A stretch of 42,994 nt of DNA from Candidatus Methylomirabilis tolerans (GCA_019912425.1 JAIOIU010000061.1:1-42994); one strand, 5' to 3'. Counted from the first letter of the stretch, positions 9,512-17,795 are shown. A program made the numbers and translations. Notes: generated by a model not told the origin, from the letters alone.

Positions 9512-9809
9512 CTGTAATGCGCAAGGTGGTCTGCTCCTGGCGGTGTCCCTGCGTACGTCGATACCGCTTTCGCCGTTTGAATTTGAATACGGTGATCTTG
9601 GGTCCACGCCCCTGGCTGACGATCTCGCTCATGACCAGGGCGCCTTGTAAGTAAGGAGCCCCGACCTTCACCTGGTCCCCATCGGCCACCAGCAGCACCT
9701 TCGAAAGCTCGACCTGCTTCCCGGCGTCGCCTTCGATTCGTTCGAGGGTAACAAGGGCGCCAGGGCTGACACGGCATTGTTTGCCTCCCGACTCGATAAT
9801 CGCGTACAC
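9498..9809 (-). CDS. rplU: 50S ribosomal protein L21
   Basis: L21 binds 23S rRNA and assembles early into the large subunit. The 103-residue product starts YAIIESGGKQCRVSPG and has the C-terminal block KITVFKFKRRKRYRRTQGHRQ that marks the family. The start is a GTG at 9809 with AGGAGG nine bases upstream. It is the first gene of the rplU-rpmA-obgE-proB-proA-nadD-rsfS run, with a consensus promoter about 90 bases upstream. The leader between them includes a G-rich/C-rich hairpin candidate that I could not assign to a known r-protein leader. Confidence 0.97.
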   Translation of the reverse strand: MYAIIESGGKQCRVSPGALVTLERIEGDAGKQVELSKVLLVADGDQVKVGAPYLQGALVMSEIVSQGRGPKITVFKFKRRKRYRRTQGHRQEQTTLRITEIRG

Positions 9810-9895
9810 TGTTTTGGTCCTCCTGGGTCACATCAAACACCGAAAGGAGGCCGCTGGCCCCCCTTCTCCTCACTACCTGCCTGGCAACAGCGAAT

Positions 9896-9924
9896 AGTGT
9901 AGACGGCTCATGGCACTCTGTCAA
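9896..9924 (-). promoter_or_regulatory. Sigma-70-type promoter of the rplU operon
   Basis: TTGACA (9919-9924) and TACACT (9896-9901) on the minus strand are 17 bases apart, giving a leader of about 80 bases before the rplU GTG. Confidence 0.72.
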
Positions 9925-10006
9925 GCAGAAGTCCACTTCCAGGGATAGCGATTGACAGCACAATTCGTTCATTGGCCTGTCATTGGTTAGAAAGTCTCCC
10001 CCGCGG

Positions 10007-10403
10007 GTCATTGCGAGGAAGCGGATAAGCCGAAGCCCAGAGCGAAACGAAGGGGGCCGAAACAATCTCACCGTAGTTGGGGGACGTGGCCCCCGGGTAC
10101 AACGCTGAGATTGTCGCGCCTGCCTGTGCGTGCCTGCCTGTGCCGTATTCGACACGGCAGACAGGTCCGCACGCAGACAGGCTCCCGGTGGTCGCTCGCA
10201 ATGGCGCGGTCAGGGATTGAATATCTCACCTCGTAGCCTTTCATGCCCATGGGCGCGCTACTCGCGCATGGGGTATTGCGAGCACCCCTGCCGCAGGCAG
10301 GCAGGCGAAGGGTGCGTGGCAATCTCCGGGATTCCTCCCCTTCGCTTCGCGTTGGATCGGCATGACCGTTCAGGTCAGAGTACTTCACGTCGTTCGCAAT
10401 GAC
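10007..10403. repeat. Compound GTCATTGCGAG-type palindromic repeats; gene-free region
   Basis: The 9925-10610 stretch contains no convincing gene. It holds nested inverted repeats: GTCATTGCGAGG (10007-10018) opposed by CTCGCAATGGC near 10195-10205; AATCTCA opposed by TGAGATT near 10065 and 10105; a CCTGTGCCGT/ACGGCAGACAGG hairpin near 10136-10167; and a second copy from GTATTGCGAG (about 10273) to TCGCAATGAC (10394-10403). Simpler relatives lie at 23068-23148 and 32823-32938. Confidence 0.7.
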
Positions 10404-10439
10404 ACGTTGCAATCGCTATGTTTGGAACGCGGCATCGGA

Positions 10440-10468
10440 TTGACAAGCGAAGGCGGGTTCGATACGCT
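10440..10468 (+). promoter_or_regulatory. Putative promoter upstream of the DUF2064 gene
   Basis: TTGACA (10440-10445) and TACGCT (10463-10468) are 17 bases apart on the plus strand. The -10 is imperfect and the leader to the likely start codon is about 140 bases, so this is moderate evidence only. Confidence 0.4.
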
Positions 10469-10609
10469 TACTGAAACGAGGGCGCCCGCTCCCATCGATG
10501 AGTAGCCGCCGATGGAATGCACACTCCAGCGCCGAGAGGTCGTGCGTAATGAGTACGCAGCCTCCGGGTGGTATATGATTCAGGTGACATTATCCCGACT
10601 GCTTCCCTT

Positions 10610-11284
10610 ATGCGACGATATGCTATTGCAGTAATGGCCAGGGCGCCTGAGGCAGGTCAGACCAAGACGCGCCTCGTTCCGCCATTAAGCTATGCGCGCG
10701 CGGCGGAACTGTACCGCTGTCTCCTGTTGGATAAGCTGTTGCAGGTGGCCGGTCTCCCCGGGATCGATCCGTACCTGGCCTACACTCCCCTCGAAGCAAG
10801 GCGATCGATGCTGGGGCTGTTGCCTGAGACCTTTACGCTGATTCCACAAGCCGGTTCAAATCTTGGAGACCGGCTTCATCGGCTCTCAGCGATCCTCCTG
10901 GAACGAGGTCACCCCGCAGTCATCCTCATCGACAGCGACAGCCCGACCCTGCCCACACCCTACCTGCTGGATGCGGTCGCGCAACTTCGGAACGAAACGA
11001 CAGACCTTGTGCTCGGCCCGGCAGAGGACGGAGGCTATTATCTTATCGGGCTTAAGCGCCCCTGCCGAACACTTTTCGATGATATCCCCTGGAGTAGCGC
11101 CGCCGTCTTGGCCGAGACGCTCCACCGCGCTGCAGCCCAACGGCTACAGGTTGCAACGCTCCCACCCTGGTTCGACGTAGACACGCCGGAGGACCTGACC
11201 AGGCTCCGGCGCGATCTGGCGACTACCGGGACCACCGTTGCTCCCCATACGCGGCGCTTCTTATGCAGTAATGAGGAAGATTGA
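10610..11284 (+). CDS. DUF2064 / TIGR04282-type nucleotidyl-sugar transferase-like protein
   Basis: This family has a GT-A fold like glycosyltransferases and cytidylyltransferases. Some members are annotated in arsenosugar synthesis, but the substrate here is unknown. Visible are the N-terminal MARAPEAGQTKTRL motif, GDRLHRL, the metal-binding-like IDSDSPTLP, GPAEDGGYYLIGL and a C-terminal DVDTPEDL, in the family's order. I start at the ATG at 10610, which places the conserved motif near residue 9. An in-frame GTG at 10568 would add 14 unconserved residues, and neither has a clear ribosome binding site. It stands alone, converging with the HAD gene. Confidence 0.85.
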   Translation: MRRYAIAVMARAPEAGQTKTRLVPPLSYARAAELYRCLLLDKLLQVAGLPGIDPYLAYTPLEARRSMLGLLPETFTLIPQAGSNLGDRLHRLSAILLERGHPAVILIDSDSPTLPTPYLLDAVAQLRNETTDLVLGPAEDGGYYLIGLKRPCRTLFDDIPWSSAAVLAETLHRAAAQRLQVATLPPWFDVDTPEDLTRLRRDLATTGTTVAPHTRRFLCSNEED

Positions 11285-11316
11285 GATTGGCGGTGGGCGG
11301 GTTGACAAGCCCTGGT

Positions 11317-12012
11317 TTATGAAAGCCGCATCAGAACCAGGTTGGCGGCTTCTGACAGGTCGCGTGCTTTGGGGCAGTCCACGTGGTCCCATAGGCCGGC
11401 AGGATCGAGCAGAATCGCGCCCATGCCTGCCGCTCTCGCCCCCACGACATCGATAGAGTACAGATCGCCGATATAGAGGGCCTCGGCGGGACTGATCCCG
11501 ACCTGGTCCAGCGCGATCTGAAAGATCCTGGGGTCAGGCTTTTCCACCCCAACCAGGCGTGAGTCCACTACGAAATGAAAGTACGGGCGCAGCCCGCTCT
11601 CCGTCACAAGCCGCTCGACCCAGCCGTTCGAATTCGAAATCATGCCGAGCGTGAGCCCGTGGCCATGCAGCGTCCGAAGGGCGGCATGGGCGTGAGGATC
11701 GGGCTGATTCCAGAGGTTATGCTCCTGATGGTACTCGGCGATTCGATGAAGGGTCCGCTCCGCGGCCACTCCCCACTGCACCCCCAAGCCATCACAGACG
11801 AACCGCATGTATGTCTGAAAGATCTGCGGCGCTTCGGTGGAATTACGCCTGGCCAAGACCGGATCGAGACGCACCCGGGCGCGATACTCCGCCTCTCGCA
11901 CCGCCGCCTCATCGACATGGAGTCCCTCAGCGGTCAGGGCCTTAGCCACAACACCATAATTCATAAGCATGACAGTATTGCCGGCATCGAATATGACAGC
12001 CTCTAGCGGCAT
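11317..12012 (-). CDS. HAD-superfamily hydrolase (subfamily IA)
   Basis: A probable small-molecule phosphatase; the substrate cannot be predicted. Motif I is FDAGNTV near the N-terminus, a variant of DxDGT in which the second aspartate is replaced, as seen in some subfamily IA members. Motif II is SNSNG, motif III includes VEKPDPRIF, and motif IV is YIGDLYSIDVVGA. The loss of the second motif-I aspartate, the usual acid/base, may mean weak or altered phosphatase activity. The ATG at 12012 is favoured because GGGGGG lies just upstream and MPLEAVIFDAG then matches the family. A start at 12078 would add 22 unconserved residues. Confidence 0.88.
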   Translation of the reverse strand: MPLEAVIFDAGNTVMLMNYGVVAKALTAEGLHVDEAAVREAEYRARVRLDPVLARRNSTEAPQIFQTYMRFVCDGLGVQWGVAAERTLHRIAEYHQEHNLWNQPDPHAHAALRTLHGHGLTLGMISNSNGWVERLVTESGLRPYFHFVVDSRLVGVEKPDPRIFQIALDQVGISPAEALYIGDLYSIDVVGARAAGMGAILLDPAGLWDHVDCPKARDLSEAANLVLMRLS

Positions 12013-12252
12013 CGATCCCCCCTCGATTACATCCGATATGATCCATCTCCTTATATCGTTCGATCCCACCGCTGTCAAGGCTCATTCCCACAGCCACACC
12101 CAAGCGTGCGAGCGTGCGACTCTCCCTTGACAGACATGGTACAAGCGGGCTATGGTGATGGTATTGTGGCGGGAACCGCATGAGGGCGAGGGAGCCAAAG
12201 GGCAGTCAGCCTTCTGCTGCGAAGTGATGAAGGCCTTGGAGAAGGTGGCGTT

Positions 12253-12281
12253 TTGACAGCGTGGTTCTCCCCTGCTATGAT
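12253..12281 (+). promoter_or_regulatory. Consensus sigma-70 promoter of ispH, with a second one upstream
   Basis: TTGACA (12253-12258) and TATGAT (12276-12281) are 17 bases apart, about 65 bases before the ispH GTG. A second candidate, TTGACA at 12127-12132 with TATGGT at 12151-12156 (18-base spacer), lies about 125 bases further up. The roughly 120 bases between them hold no gene that I can support. Confidence 0.75.
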
Positions 12282-12346
12282 GCCTGCCATGTCCGCACTC
12301 CACATCAATTGAGGGTAAAGGAAGCTATGAGTCAAGAGGAGTTCTG

Positions 12347-13339
12347 GTGGCCGTCGAAAAACTGATCCTCGCCACGCCGAGAGGGTTTTGCGCCGGAGTG
12401 GACCGCGCCATCGATGTGGTCAAGATCGCCCTGGATCTGTACGACGAGCAGGTGTACGTCCGGAAGGAGATCGTTCATAACCGGCACGTGGTAGACGAGC
12501 TCCGGAAAAAGGGGGTGATCTTCGTTGATGATCTGGACGAGGTTCCCGATGGCGCACTGGTTATCTATAGCGCTCACGGGGTCTCTCCGGAGGTACGTGC
12601 CCAAGCTGCGGCTAAGCGGTTAAAGGTCATCGATGCGACGTGCCCACTGGTCACCAAGGTCCACAACGAGGCGAGCAAATTCGCCAGGGAAGGCCACTCC
12701 ATCATCCTTGTCGGCCATAAAGGGCACGATGAGGTGATCGGGACAACGGGCGAGGCGCCGGACGCCATCACCGTGATCGGGTCGGCGGAGCAGTTGGAGG
12801 AACTGAATGTTCCAGATCCCACCAAGGTAGCAGTTATTACGCAGACCACGCTCAGCCTGGATGACACCACAGGGATCATCGAAGCCCTTAAACGGAAGTT
12901 CCCGGCATTAGCCTTTCCGTCTAAGGAAGATATCTGCTACGCGACTCAGAATCGGCAGACCGCACTGAAAGAGTTGGCCTCGCGCGTTGATCTGATTCTG
13001 GCCCTCGGCTCACAGAACAGCTCGAATTCCAAGCGATTGATCGAGGTCGCCAAAGGGGTGGGAGTCCGGGCCTACCTGATCGATGATGTCAGTGAGATCA
13101 ATCCGGCATGGCTTGAGGACACGCGGATCATTGGGGTCACAGCGGGAGCTTCGGCCCCCGAGCACCTGGTCCAGGGCGTCGTCAACTATTTCAGAGAGTT
13201 GGGCGTGACCGACATCGAGGAGATCGAATCGATCAAAGAGGAGGTGAACTTCGGCCTGCCTCAGGAACTTCTTCGAGAGCGCCCCAGCCTGGAGATCGAG
13301 CCCTCCTCGTATACAAACCAGGCGACACGCGCCGCATAG
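12347..13339 (+). CDS. ispH: 4-hydroxy-3-methylbut-2-enyl diphosphate reductase
   Basis: IspH (LytB) is the last enzyme of the MEP isoprenoid pathway, reducing HMBPP to IPP and DMAPP with an oxygen-sensitive iron-sulfur cluster. The three cluster cysteines are at residues 15 (PRGFCAGVDRA), 99 (DATCPLV) and 197 (EDICYATQ). Other signatures are SAHGVSPEV, HKGHDEVIGT, SQNSSNSKRL and TAGASAPEHLV. Length, 330 residues, is typical. The start is GTG with AGAGGAG about 6 bases upstream. An ATG at 12327 is out of frame and would make only a 12-residue peptide overlapping the site. Small envelope genes follow. Confidence 0.98.
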   Translation: MAVEKLILATPRGFCAGVDRAIDVVKIALDLYDEQVYVRKEIVHNRHVVDELRKKGVIFVDDLDEVPDGALVIYSAHGVSPEVRAQAAAKRLKVIDATCPLVTKVHNEASKFAREGHSIILVGHKGHDEVIGTTGEAPDAITVIGSAEQLEELNVPDPTKVAVITQTTLSLDDTTGIIEALKRKFPALAFPSKEDICYATQNRQTALKELASRVDLILALGSQNSSNSKRLIEVAKGVGVRAYLIDDVSEINPAWLEDTRIIGVTAGASAPEHLVQGVVNYFRELGVTDIEEIESIKEEVNFGLPQELLRERPSLEIEPSSYTNQATRAA

Positions 13340-13370
13340 TCTGTAGATCGCCCCTGATGGAAAGACAGGC

Positions 13371-13490
13371 ATGCGACAGATTGTGATTATCACCCTTGCA
13401 TACGGCATCACGCCGATCTTCATGGCATTGACAATCCTGTTGGCCTGGTGGCTGGCGAAGCGAAACGATGCAGACGAAACAGGAGAATGA
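13371..13490 (+). CDS. 39-residue single-membrane-span peptide
   Basis: A short open frame between ispH and the DUF3568 lipoprotein encodes MRQIVIITLAYGITPIF followed by a hydrophobic segment (MALTILLAWWLA) and a charged tail (KRNDADETGE). It would be a one-span inner-membrane peptide. Its stop codon overlaps the next gene's ATG as ATGA, an arrangement typical of translational coupling and the main reason to believe it. There is no strong ribosome binding site and no family I recognise. Confidence 0.55.
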   Translation: MRQIVIITLAYGITPIFMALTILLAWWLAKRNDADETGE

Positions 13491-13909
13491 TCATACACCG
13501 TTCTCGATTGCTCCGGCGAATCGCATCGGTGCTTTTTCCGGCGCTGGCCTGGGCGTTGCAGGGGTGCCCCATGATCCTCGTGGGCGTAGGTGCGACCAGC
13601 GGCGTTGCCGGCACTACCTATGCTAAGGCTGAATTCGAACAGGTCCACACCGCTCCTTACAACACAGCGTGGGACGCGGCCCTTCATGCCTTACGGACGA
13701 TGCATATCACCATCTCAGAAACGCAGAAGGACCGGATCAGCGCCAGGGCAAGCGGGGCCGACTTGGACGGCACGTCCGTGACGGTCACCGTCTTACCGAT
13801 TACGAGAGACACGACCTCGGTGCGGGTTCGTGTCGGCACCTTCGGTGATCGCTCCGCCTCTGAACGGATCCAGGGCGAGATTGCCGTGGTTCTCAAGGGC
13901 GCATCATAA
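13487..13909 (+). CDS. DUF3568-like lipoprotein
   Basis: A 140-residue predicted lipoprotein of unknown function. The N-terminus has arginines, then a hydrophobic stretch ending in the lipobox ALQGC near residue 27. The mature part has a glycine-rich start and the DUF3568-type pattern: aromatic YNTAWDAALHAL, a beta-rich middle, and a VRVRVGTFGDRSASERI block near the end. I start at the ATG at 13487, which overlaps the preceding TGA. An in-frame ATG at 13448 would put charged residues from the upstream gene before the signal peptide. It heads a run of small exported proteins. Confidence 0.78.
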   Translation: MIIHRSRLLRRIASVLFPALAWALQGCPMILVGVGATSGVAGTTYAKAEFEQVHTAPYNTAWDAALHALRTMHITISETQKDRISARASGADLDGTSVTVTVLPITRDTTSVRVRVGTFGDRSASERIQGEIAVVLKGAS

Positions 13910-13928
13910 GTTCGCCGAAACGGGCATC

Positions 13929-14375
13929 ATGCGCGACCGACTCTACCGACAATTTCTGACGTTGTTGCTCTTCCTGGGCATGGCGGGCTGCGCAGGCTTT
14001 CCCGACGACGGTCGAGCGATCAAATCCTACCCGCGCCCCGCCAAAGACACTCTCGTAGCTGTGAACCAGGCGCTTCGAGACCTGAACTTCTTTCCGACTG
14101 ATCTGGTCCCGAGCCATTCAAATTCGCGCCTTACGTACTTCTCTACTGCATACCGGGAACAGAGCATGGGAGAGATCGTGTACGTCGCTGTCCGGGACAT
14201 GGGGGCCGAACGATCACAGGTGGAAATCCTGACCAGAGGCGATTTATCGGGTATTTGGACCTGGTCCACATGGTGGCCGCCTCTCATCCTGGAACAGACC
14301 GACCGCCGGCTTCTGGCCACCCCAAGGCCGCAGTCAGCCCCGATACCGCCGCCGCCTGGCCGCTTGTCTTTTTAA
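13929..14375 (+). CDS. Small lipoprotein of unknown function
   Basis: A 148-residue predicted lipoprotein. MRDRLYRQFLTLLLFLGMAGC gives a basic n-region, a hydrophobic core and a lipobox with Cys21. The mature domain begins KSYPRPAKDTLVAVNQALRDL and ends in a proline-rich tail (PIPPPPGRLSF). The pattern (YPRP, a helix, beta strands) resembles the neighbouring DUF3568-like protein and may be a diverged relative, but I do not recognise a named family. I start at the ATG at 13929; longer frames upstream overlap the previous gene. Confidence 0.7.
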   Translation: MRDRLYRQFLTLLLFLGMAGCAGFPDDGRAIKSYPRPAKDTLVAVNQALRDLNFFPTDLVPSHSNSRLTYFSTAYREQSMGEIVYVAVRDMGAERSQVEILTRGDLSGIWTWSTWWPPLILEQTDRRLLATPRPQSAPIPPPPGRLSF

Positions 14376-14444
14376 TTGATTGCACCGGGTTCCCGGTCCT
14401 GCATTCCAACCGATAGATGCCGGATAAGGACAGTCGCTTCGTCT

Positions 14445-14975
14445 ATGGGAATGAAGCAGTCGCTCACACTCTTTGCCTTCTGCGCATATCTATTGTTCAC
14501 CTGTCCGGCTGTCACCTGGGGCGCTGACTATAAAGCGCCGCTTCCCTACGCCGTCATGTACGATCGGCTTGCGATCGGCATGACCCGGCAGCAAGCGTAT
14601 GAGATTACCCGCGCTGCAGAGTTACAACGGGAACCGGCAGACCTCGAGACCACCGACCTCTTGCGATCAGAGCTGGTGAACCGGCGTTGCCAGGCTCAGA
14701 TCCTTCGCTTGCATTGGTATAAGGGAGCGCTCCACTGGGTGGAGTACATCCAACTCGATTCGGCCGGGATCACCTACCAGGAGCGCGGCGATCCTGATCC
14801 AATCGGCGAGAGATTGGTGAGGCGACTGACCGATATTGCGCACCTCTACGCCTCCCACTGGGAAGAGCTGGCGGCGTCTATTGCTCACGAAGGATCTCCG
14901 GCCCTGCAGACCAAGGTCGAGCAGATGGCAGATAATCTCAAACGGCGGTTAGAAGAGCTTCGCGCCGAGAGGTAA
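14445..14975 (+). CDS. Secreted protein of unknown function
   Basis: From the ATG at 14445 (MGMKQSLTLF) a clear signal peptide runs to about AVTWGA, so the protein is exported. The mature part, about 150 residues, starts DYKAPLPYAVMYDRLAIGMTRQQAYEI, suggestive of a SmpA/BamE-like 'GMT..qv' opening. It also has two cysteine-free helical stretches and a charged C-terminal helix. I cannot assign a family. Upstream residues from 14376 lack ribosome-binding or signal-peptide logic. The stop overlaps the start of the OmpH-like gene by one base (TAATG), so the two are likely co-translated. Confidence 0.65.
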   Translation: MGMKQSLTLFAFCAYLLFTCPAVTWGADYKAPLPYAVMYDRLAIGMTRQQAYEITRAAELQREPADLETTDLLRSELVNRRCQAQILRLHWYKGALHWVEYIQLDSAGITYQERGDPDPIGERLVRRLTDIAHLYASHWEELAASIAHEGSPALQTKVEQMADNLKRRLEELRAER

Positions 14976-15532
14976 TGATGAAAACGATCTCAACGGTTGT
15001 ACGTTTCTTCTCCGAGTGCTCCATCGCCTATCTGATTGCGGGTATTGCGCTCACCGTTCCGTCGGCAGCATCCGGTCAAGAGCCTTCAAAGATCGGCGTA
15101 TTGGACTTCCGGGAGGTAGCCCTTGGATCCAAGGCCGGCAAAGCCGCCAAGGCGCGATTAGACAAACTCGCTGAGAAACTGAAGAAAGAAATGAAGACCG
15201 AGCAGACAAAGCTGCTCGCGCGCCGGAAGGATCTTGAGGCGGCCGCGCCTCGGCTCACGTCTGCAGAACAGCAGGCCCGTACCGCCGCGCTGGAGCAAGG
15301 CGAAGCAGTCTTGCAACGGCTCCTCGAAGATAAGACTGAGGAATTGAAGGATGCGGAGACGAAGAGTATCCAGGAACTTGCCGACCGGATCGATCCTATT
15401 TTATCAGCCTACATCACCGAAAAAGGGTTTTCCCTCATCCTGGAGGCGCGCCGCCCGGGTCTCTTATACTTTGACAAACATCTCGATATCAGCGCCGAGA
15501 TTATCAAACGGTTCAATCGGACCTCGAAGTAA
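14975..15532 (+). CDS. OmpH/Skp-family periplasmic chaperone-like protein
   Basis: Skp/OmpH proteins hold unfolded outer-membrane proteins in the periplasm. The 185-residue product has a signal peptide (to about SAASGQ), then KIGVLDFREVALGSKAGK at the start of the mature chain. This is followed by a long charged coiled-coil (roughly residues 65-130, rich in K, E, A and L) and a C-terminal return strand ending near residue 165 (ILSAYITEKGFSLILE). That is the OmpH order. It overlaps the upstream gene by one base and closes the small-envelope-protein run after ispH. Confidence 0.85.
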   Translation: MMKTISTVVRFFSECSIAYLIAGIALTVPSAASGQEPSKIGVLDFREVALGSKAGKAAKARLDKLAEKLKKEMKTEQTKLLARRKDLEAAAPRLTSAEQQARTAALEQGEAVLQRLLEDKTEELKDAETKSIQELADRIDPILSAYITEKGFSLILEARRPGLLYFDKHLDISAEIIKRFNRTSK

Positions 15533-15597
15533 GGGCTCCTCGCCGTAACCACCGCAAGCGTCCCTGGAAGCGGGAATGGTTTCCTTAATAGGGCGCA

Positions 15598-15641
15598 CGA
15601 GCCGTAGGTCGGGTTAGCGCAGCGTAACCCGACAGCTCGGC
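15598..15641. repeat. REP-like palindrome
   Basis: GTCGGGTTA and TAACCCGAC (15608-15633) form a 9-bp stem around GCGCAGCG, extended outward by GAGC/GCTC-type pairing. This GTCGGGTTA...TAACCCGAC form is a widespread REP-like family. It lies in the 222-base spacer after the OmpH-like gene, where it may also stabilise or end the transcript. No gene is seen there. Confidence 0.7.
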
Positions 15642-15754
15642 TGACCGTTGATGGCTTCACTCATGAGATGTGCGTGTGCTGTGGAGTGGCACCTCACGTG
15701 AGCTATTGCCAAAAACAGCCGCCGTTAGTTAAACGTGAATCCAGAGGGTAAGCT

Positions 15755-17731
15755 ATGAGCGCCGTCTCTCCTCTTCGCATCACGCGTTTTGTACGGCTCC
15801 CGCGGCACGCCGCCGAGGTCTGGCAGGGTGGCCTCGTACGTCTGCCGGTCTGGCTGGAGCATGGCCCGGATGGCGGGCCGTATCGGCCATGGGCTGCAAT
15901 CTGGGTCAGTCTGCGCACCGGATCTCTGCACATGAAAATGCAGCCGGAATCCGGGGGACACGACCCCGACCTCGCGCTGGAGACACTGCTGGAGTTTGGA
16001 CTCAACAAGAAACTCGCCGGATGTCGTCCTGCGTGCCTTGACGTCGCCGACGCGGACGTCGGCGCCTATCTCGTGCGCGCCTTAGGCGATGAGCAGCTCA
16101 CCTTTACGGTGTCCAACGACCTTCGGGCTATCAAGCAAGTACTGGCCCACTACGGGGAGGCCATCGGCGGCGAGCCGCTGCCGCCGGATGCGCTGGATGC
16201 GCCGGGCGTGACGATCGAGCGGATGCGGACCTTTGGGGACGCAGCCAAGCGTTTCTACCTGGCGGCGCCGTGGCGCCACCTCACCGATGAGGATCTGATC
16301 CATGTCGAGGCCCCATCGGCGGAGCGAGGTCTTCAGCACTTCACGGTACTGGGCACCGCTGGACAGGTCTTTGGCGTGGGGTTCTTCGAGTCACCGGATG
16401 ATTTCGAAGCTATCCAGGCCGATCCAGATCCGGAAACCTTCGTGCAGGCTCGATCCCGGTGGGCGGTGTGGTTCGGTCCGATCCAGGCGATGTCATGCGG
16501 AGACGCGGATCTCTGGGAAGATCATGGGCTCGCAGTGGCTTCAGACCACGCATATCCCGTCGCGCTGAGGATTGGCGGTCCGAATGTGACGATCACCCGC
16601 CCTGACGCCGGAGTTCTCGCCTACCTGGAGGGACTGCTGCTTGCCTTGGCGGAGACGACCGAGGAGGAGATTGATCAGGGACGCTGGAGCCGACAGATTC
16701 ACACAGCCGACGGGCTGAACACGTTCACGCTCTGCATCCCCGAGCTGCTTCAGCCGCTCGACCTGCCTGCCGACGGGCACGGTGCGCCTCGTCCGGCACA
16801 GGGCGGCCGCCTCCCCGACCGGCGGAGCATGGAACGGGTCATGATCGAGATGGAACGGTTCATGGTTCGATCCGATTTCGACAATCTGGAGCAAGCGAAT
16901 CAGGCGATGCAGGAGCGGTTCATCGGTGGCACGTTCGATGAGATTCCTTCCACCGCCACTATGCCCCTGGAGCGTGCGCAGGATCTTGTTTATCGGGCAT
17001 TCGAAGCGCGTGGCCGACGTCGAACACAACTGGCGCGCAAGGCCCTGGAGCTATCGACCGACTGCGCCGACGCATACGTAATACTGGCGGAGCAGGCCGC
17101 AGACCCCAAAACCGCTCATGGCCTGTACGCGCAGGCAGTCTCCGCCGGAGAGCGTGCGCTGGGGCCGTTGACCTTCGAGGAACAGGCGGGGCATTTCTGG
17201 GGGATCGTCCAGACCAGACCCTACATGCGAGCCCGTTTCGGGTTGGCCCGGTGCTTGGAGGAGCTAGGCCAGGTTGACGACGCAATCGGCCACTACCAGG
17301 CGCTCCTCCGCCTCAACCCGACCGATAATCAGGGCGTCCGGGATATCCTCCTCCCTGTCCTGCTTACCGCGAGTCGAGACGGCGAGGCTAAAGCGTTGCT
17401 CGAGCAATTCGACGGTGACATCAGCGCGACCTGGCAATACGGGTTGGCGCTGTGGACGTTTCGTCGGGAAGGGGATAGCAAGCTTGCGCGAGACCAATTG
17501 CGAACGGCGGTCCGCGCAAACCGGCACGTTCCCGCGTATCTGATCAGTAAAGCGGAGTGGCCTGGCCCGCTGCCGGAATCGTACGCATTCGGAAGCCGTG
17601 AGGAAGCCGTGCTCTGTGCTCACGACTTAGGCGACGCCTGGCGGGCAACCCCAGGCGCCGAGGCGTGGCTGACGGCATCCACACCTAAGGCGAAATCCTC
17701 GACGCGTCGCCGAAAAGCGGTAAGGCGTTAG
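15755..17731 (+). CDS. Large ST7/TPR-like protein of unknown function
   Basis: A 658-residue protein, probably soluble: no signal peptide or membrane span is visible. The N-terminal two thirds is an uncharacterised domain (WAAIWVSLRTGSLHMK, RWAVWFGPIQAMSCGDADLWE). The C-terminal third, from about 385, carries TPR-like helices: MPLERAQDLVYRAFEARGRRR, then TRPYMRARFGLARCLEELG and LNPTDNQGVRDILLPVLL. That last block closely resembles the ST7 domain of eukaryotic tumour-suppressor-like proteins and its bacterial relatives. The tail is lysine/arginine-rich. It stands alone after a REP-like repeat; the start has AGAGGG about 7 bases upstream. The role is unknown. Confidence 0.8.
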   Translation: MSAVSPLRITRFVRLPRHAAEVWQGGLVRLPVWLEHGPDGGPYRPWAAIWVSLRTGSLHMKMQPESGGHDPDLALETLLEFGLNKKLAGCRPACLDVADADVGAYLVRALGDEQLTFTVSNDLRAIKQVLAHYGEAIGGEPLPPDALDAPGVTIERMRTFGDAAKRFYLAAPWRHLTDEDLIHVEAPSAERGLQHFTVLGTAGQVFGVGFFESPDDFEAIQADPDPETFVQARSRWAVWFGPIQAMSCGDADLWEDHGLAVASDHAYPVALRIGGPNVTITRPDAGVLAYLEGLLLALAETTEEEIDQGRWSRQIHTADGLNTFTLCIPELLQPLDLPADGHGAPRPAQGGRLPDRRSMERVMIEMERFMVRSDFDNLEQANQAMQERFIGGTFDEIPSTATMPLERAQDLVYRAFEARGRRRTQLARKALELSTDCADAYVILAEQAADPKTAHGLYAQAVSAGERALGPLTFEEQAGHFWGIVQTRPYMRARFGLARCLEELGQVDDAIGHYQALLRLNPTDNQGVRDILLPVLLTASRDGEAKALLEQFDGDISATWQYGLALWTFRREGDSKLARDQLRTAVRANRHVPAYLISKAEWPGPLPESYAFGSREEAVLCAHDLGDAWRATPGAEAWLTASTPKAKSSTRRRKAVRR

Positions 17732-17763
17732 AGAGCAGCGCTAGTCGTCAATAGCCCTTTTTC

Positions 17764-17777
17764 CCAGGCGCGCCTGG
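17764..17777. other. Perfect 14-bp palindrome in a convergent spacer
   Basis: CCAGGCGCGCCTGG lies between the stops of the ST7-like gene and the MoaD gene, which converge. A T-run (CCCTTTTTCCC) sits just to its left, on the side reached by minus-strand transcripts only in complement. It may be part of a bidirectional terminator; evidence is weak. Confidence 0.3.
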
Positions 17778-17795
17778 TCCCTCCGCATTCAAGAA

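Noticed and set aside
9925-10606. Open frames of 70-216 codons in the gene-free region
   Set aside because: They run through nested palindromic repeats, lack ribosome binding sites and look like translated repeats.
12327-12365. Short ATG frame overlapping the ispH start
   Set aside because: It would make only a 12-residue peptide across the ribosome binding site; no evidence of function.
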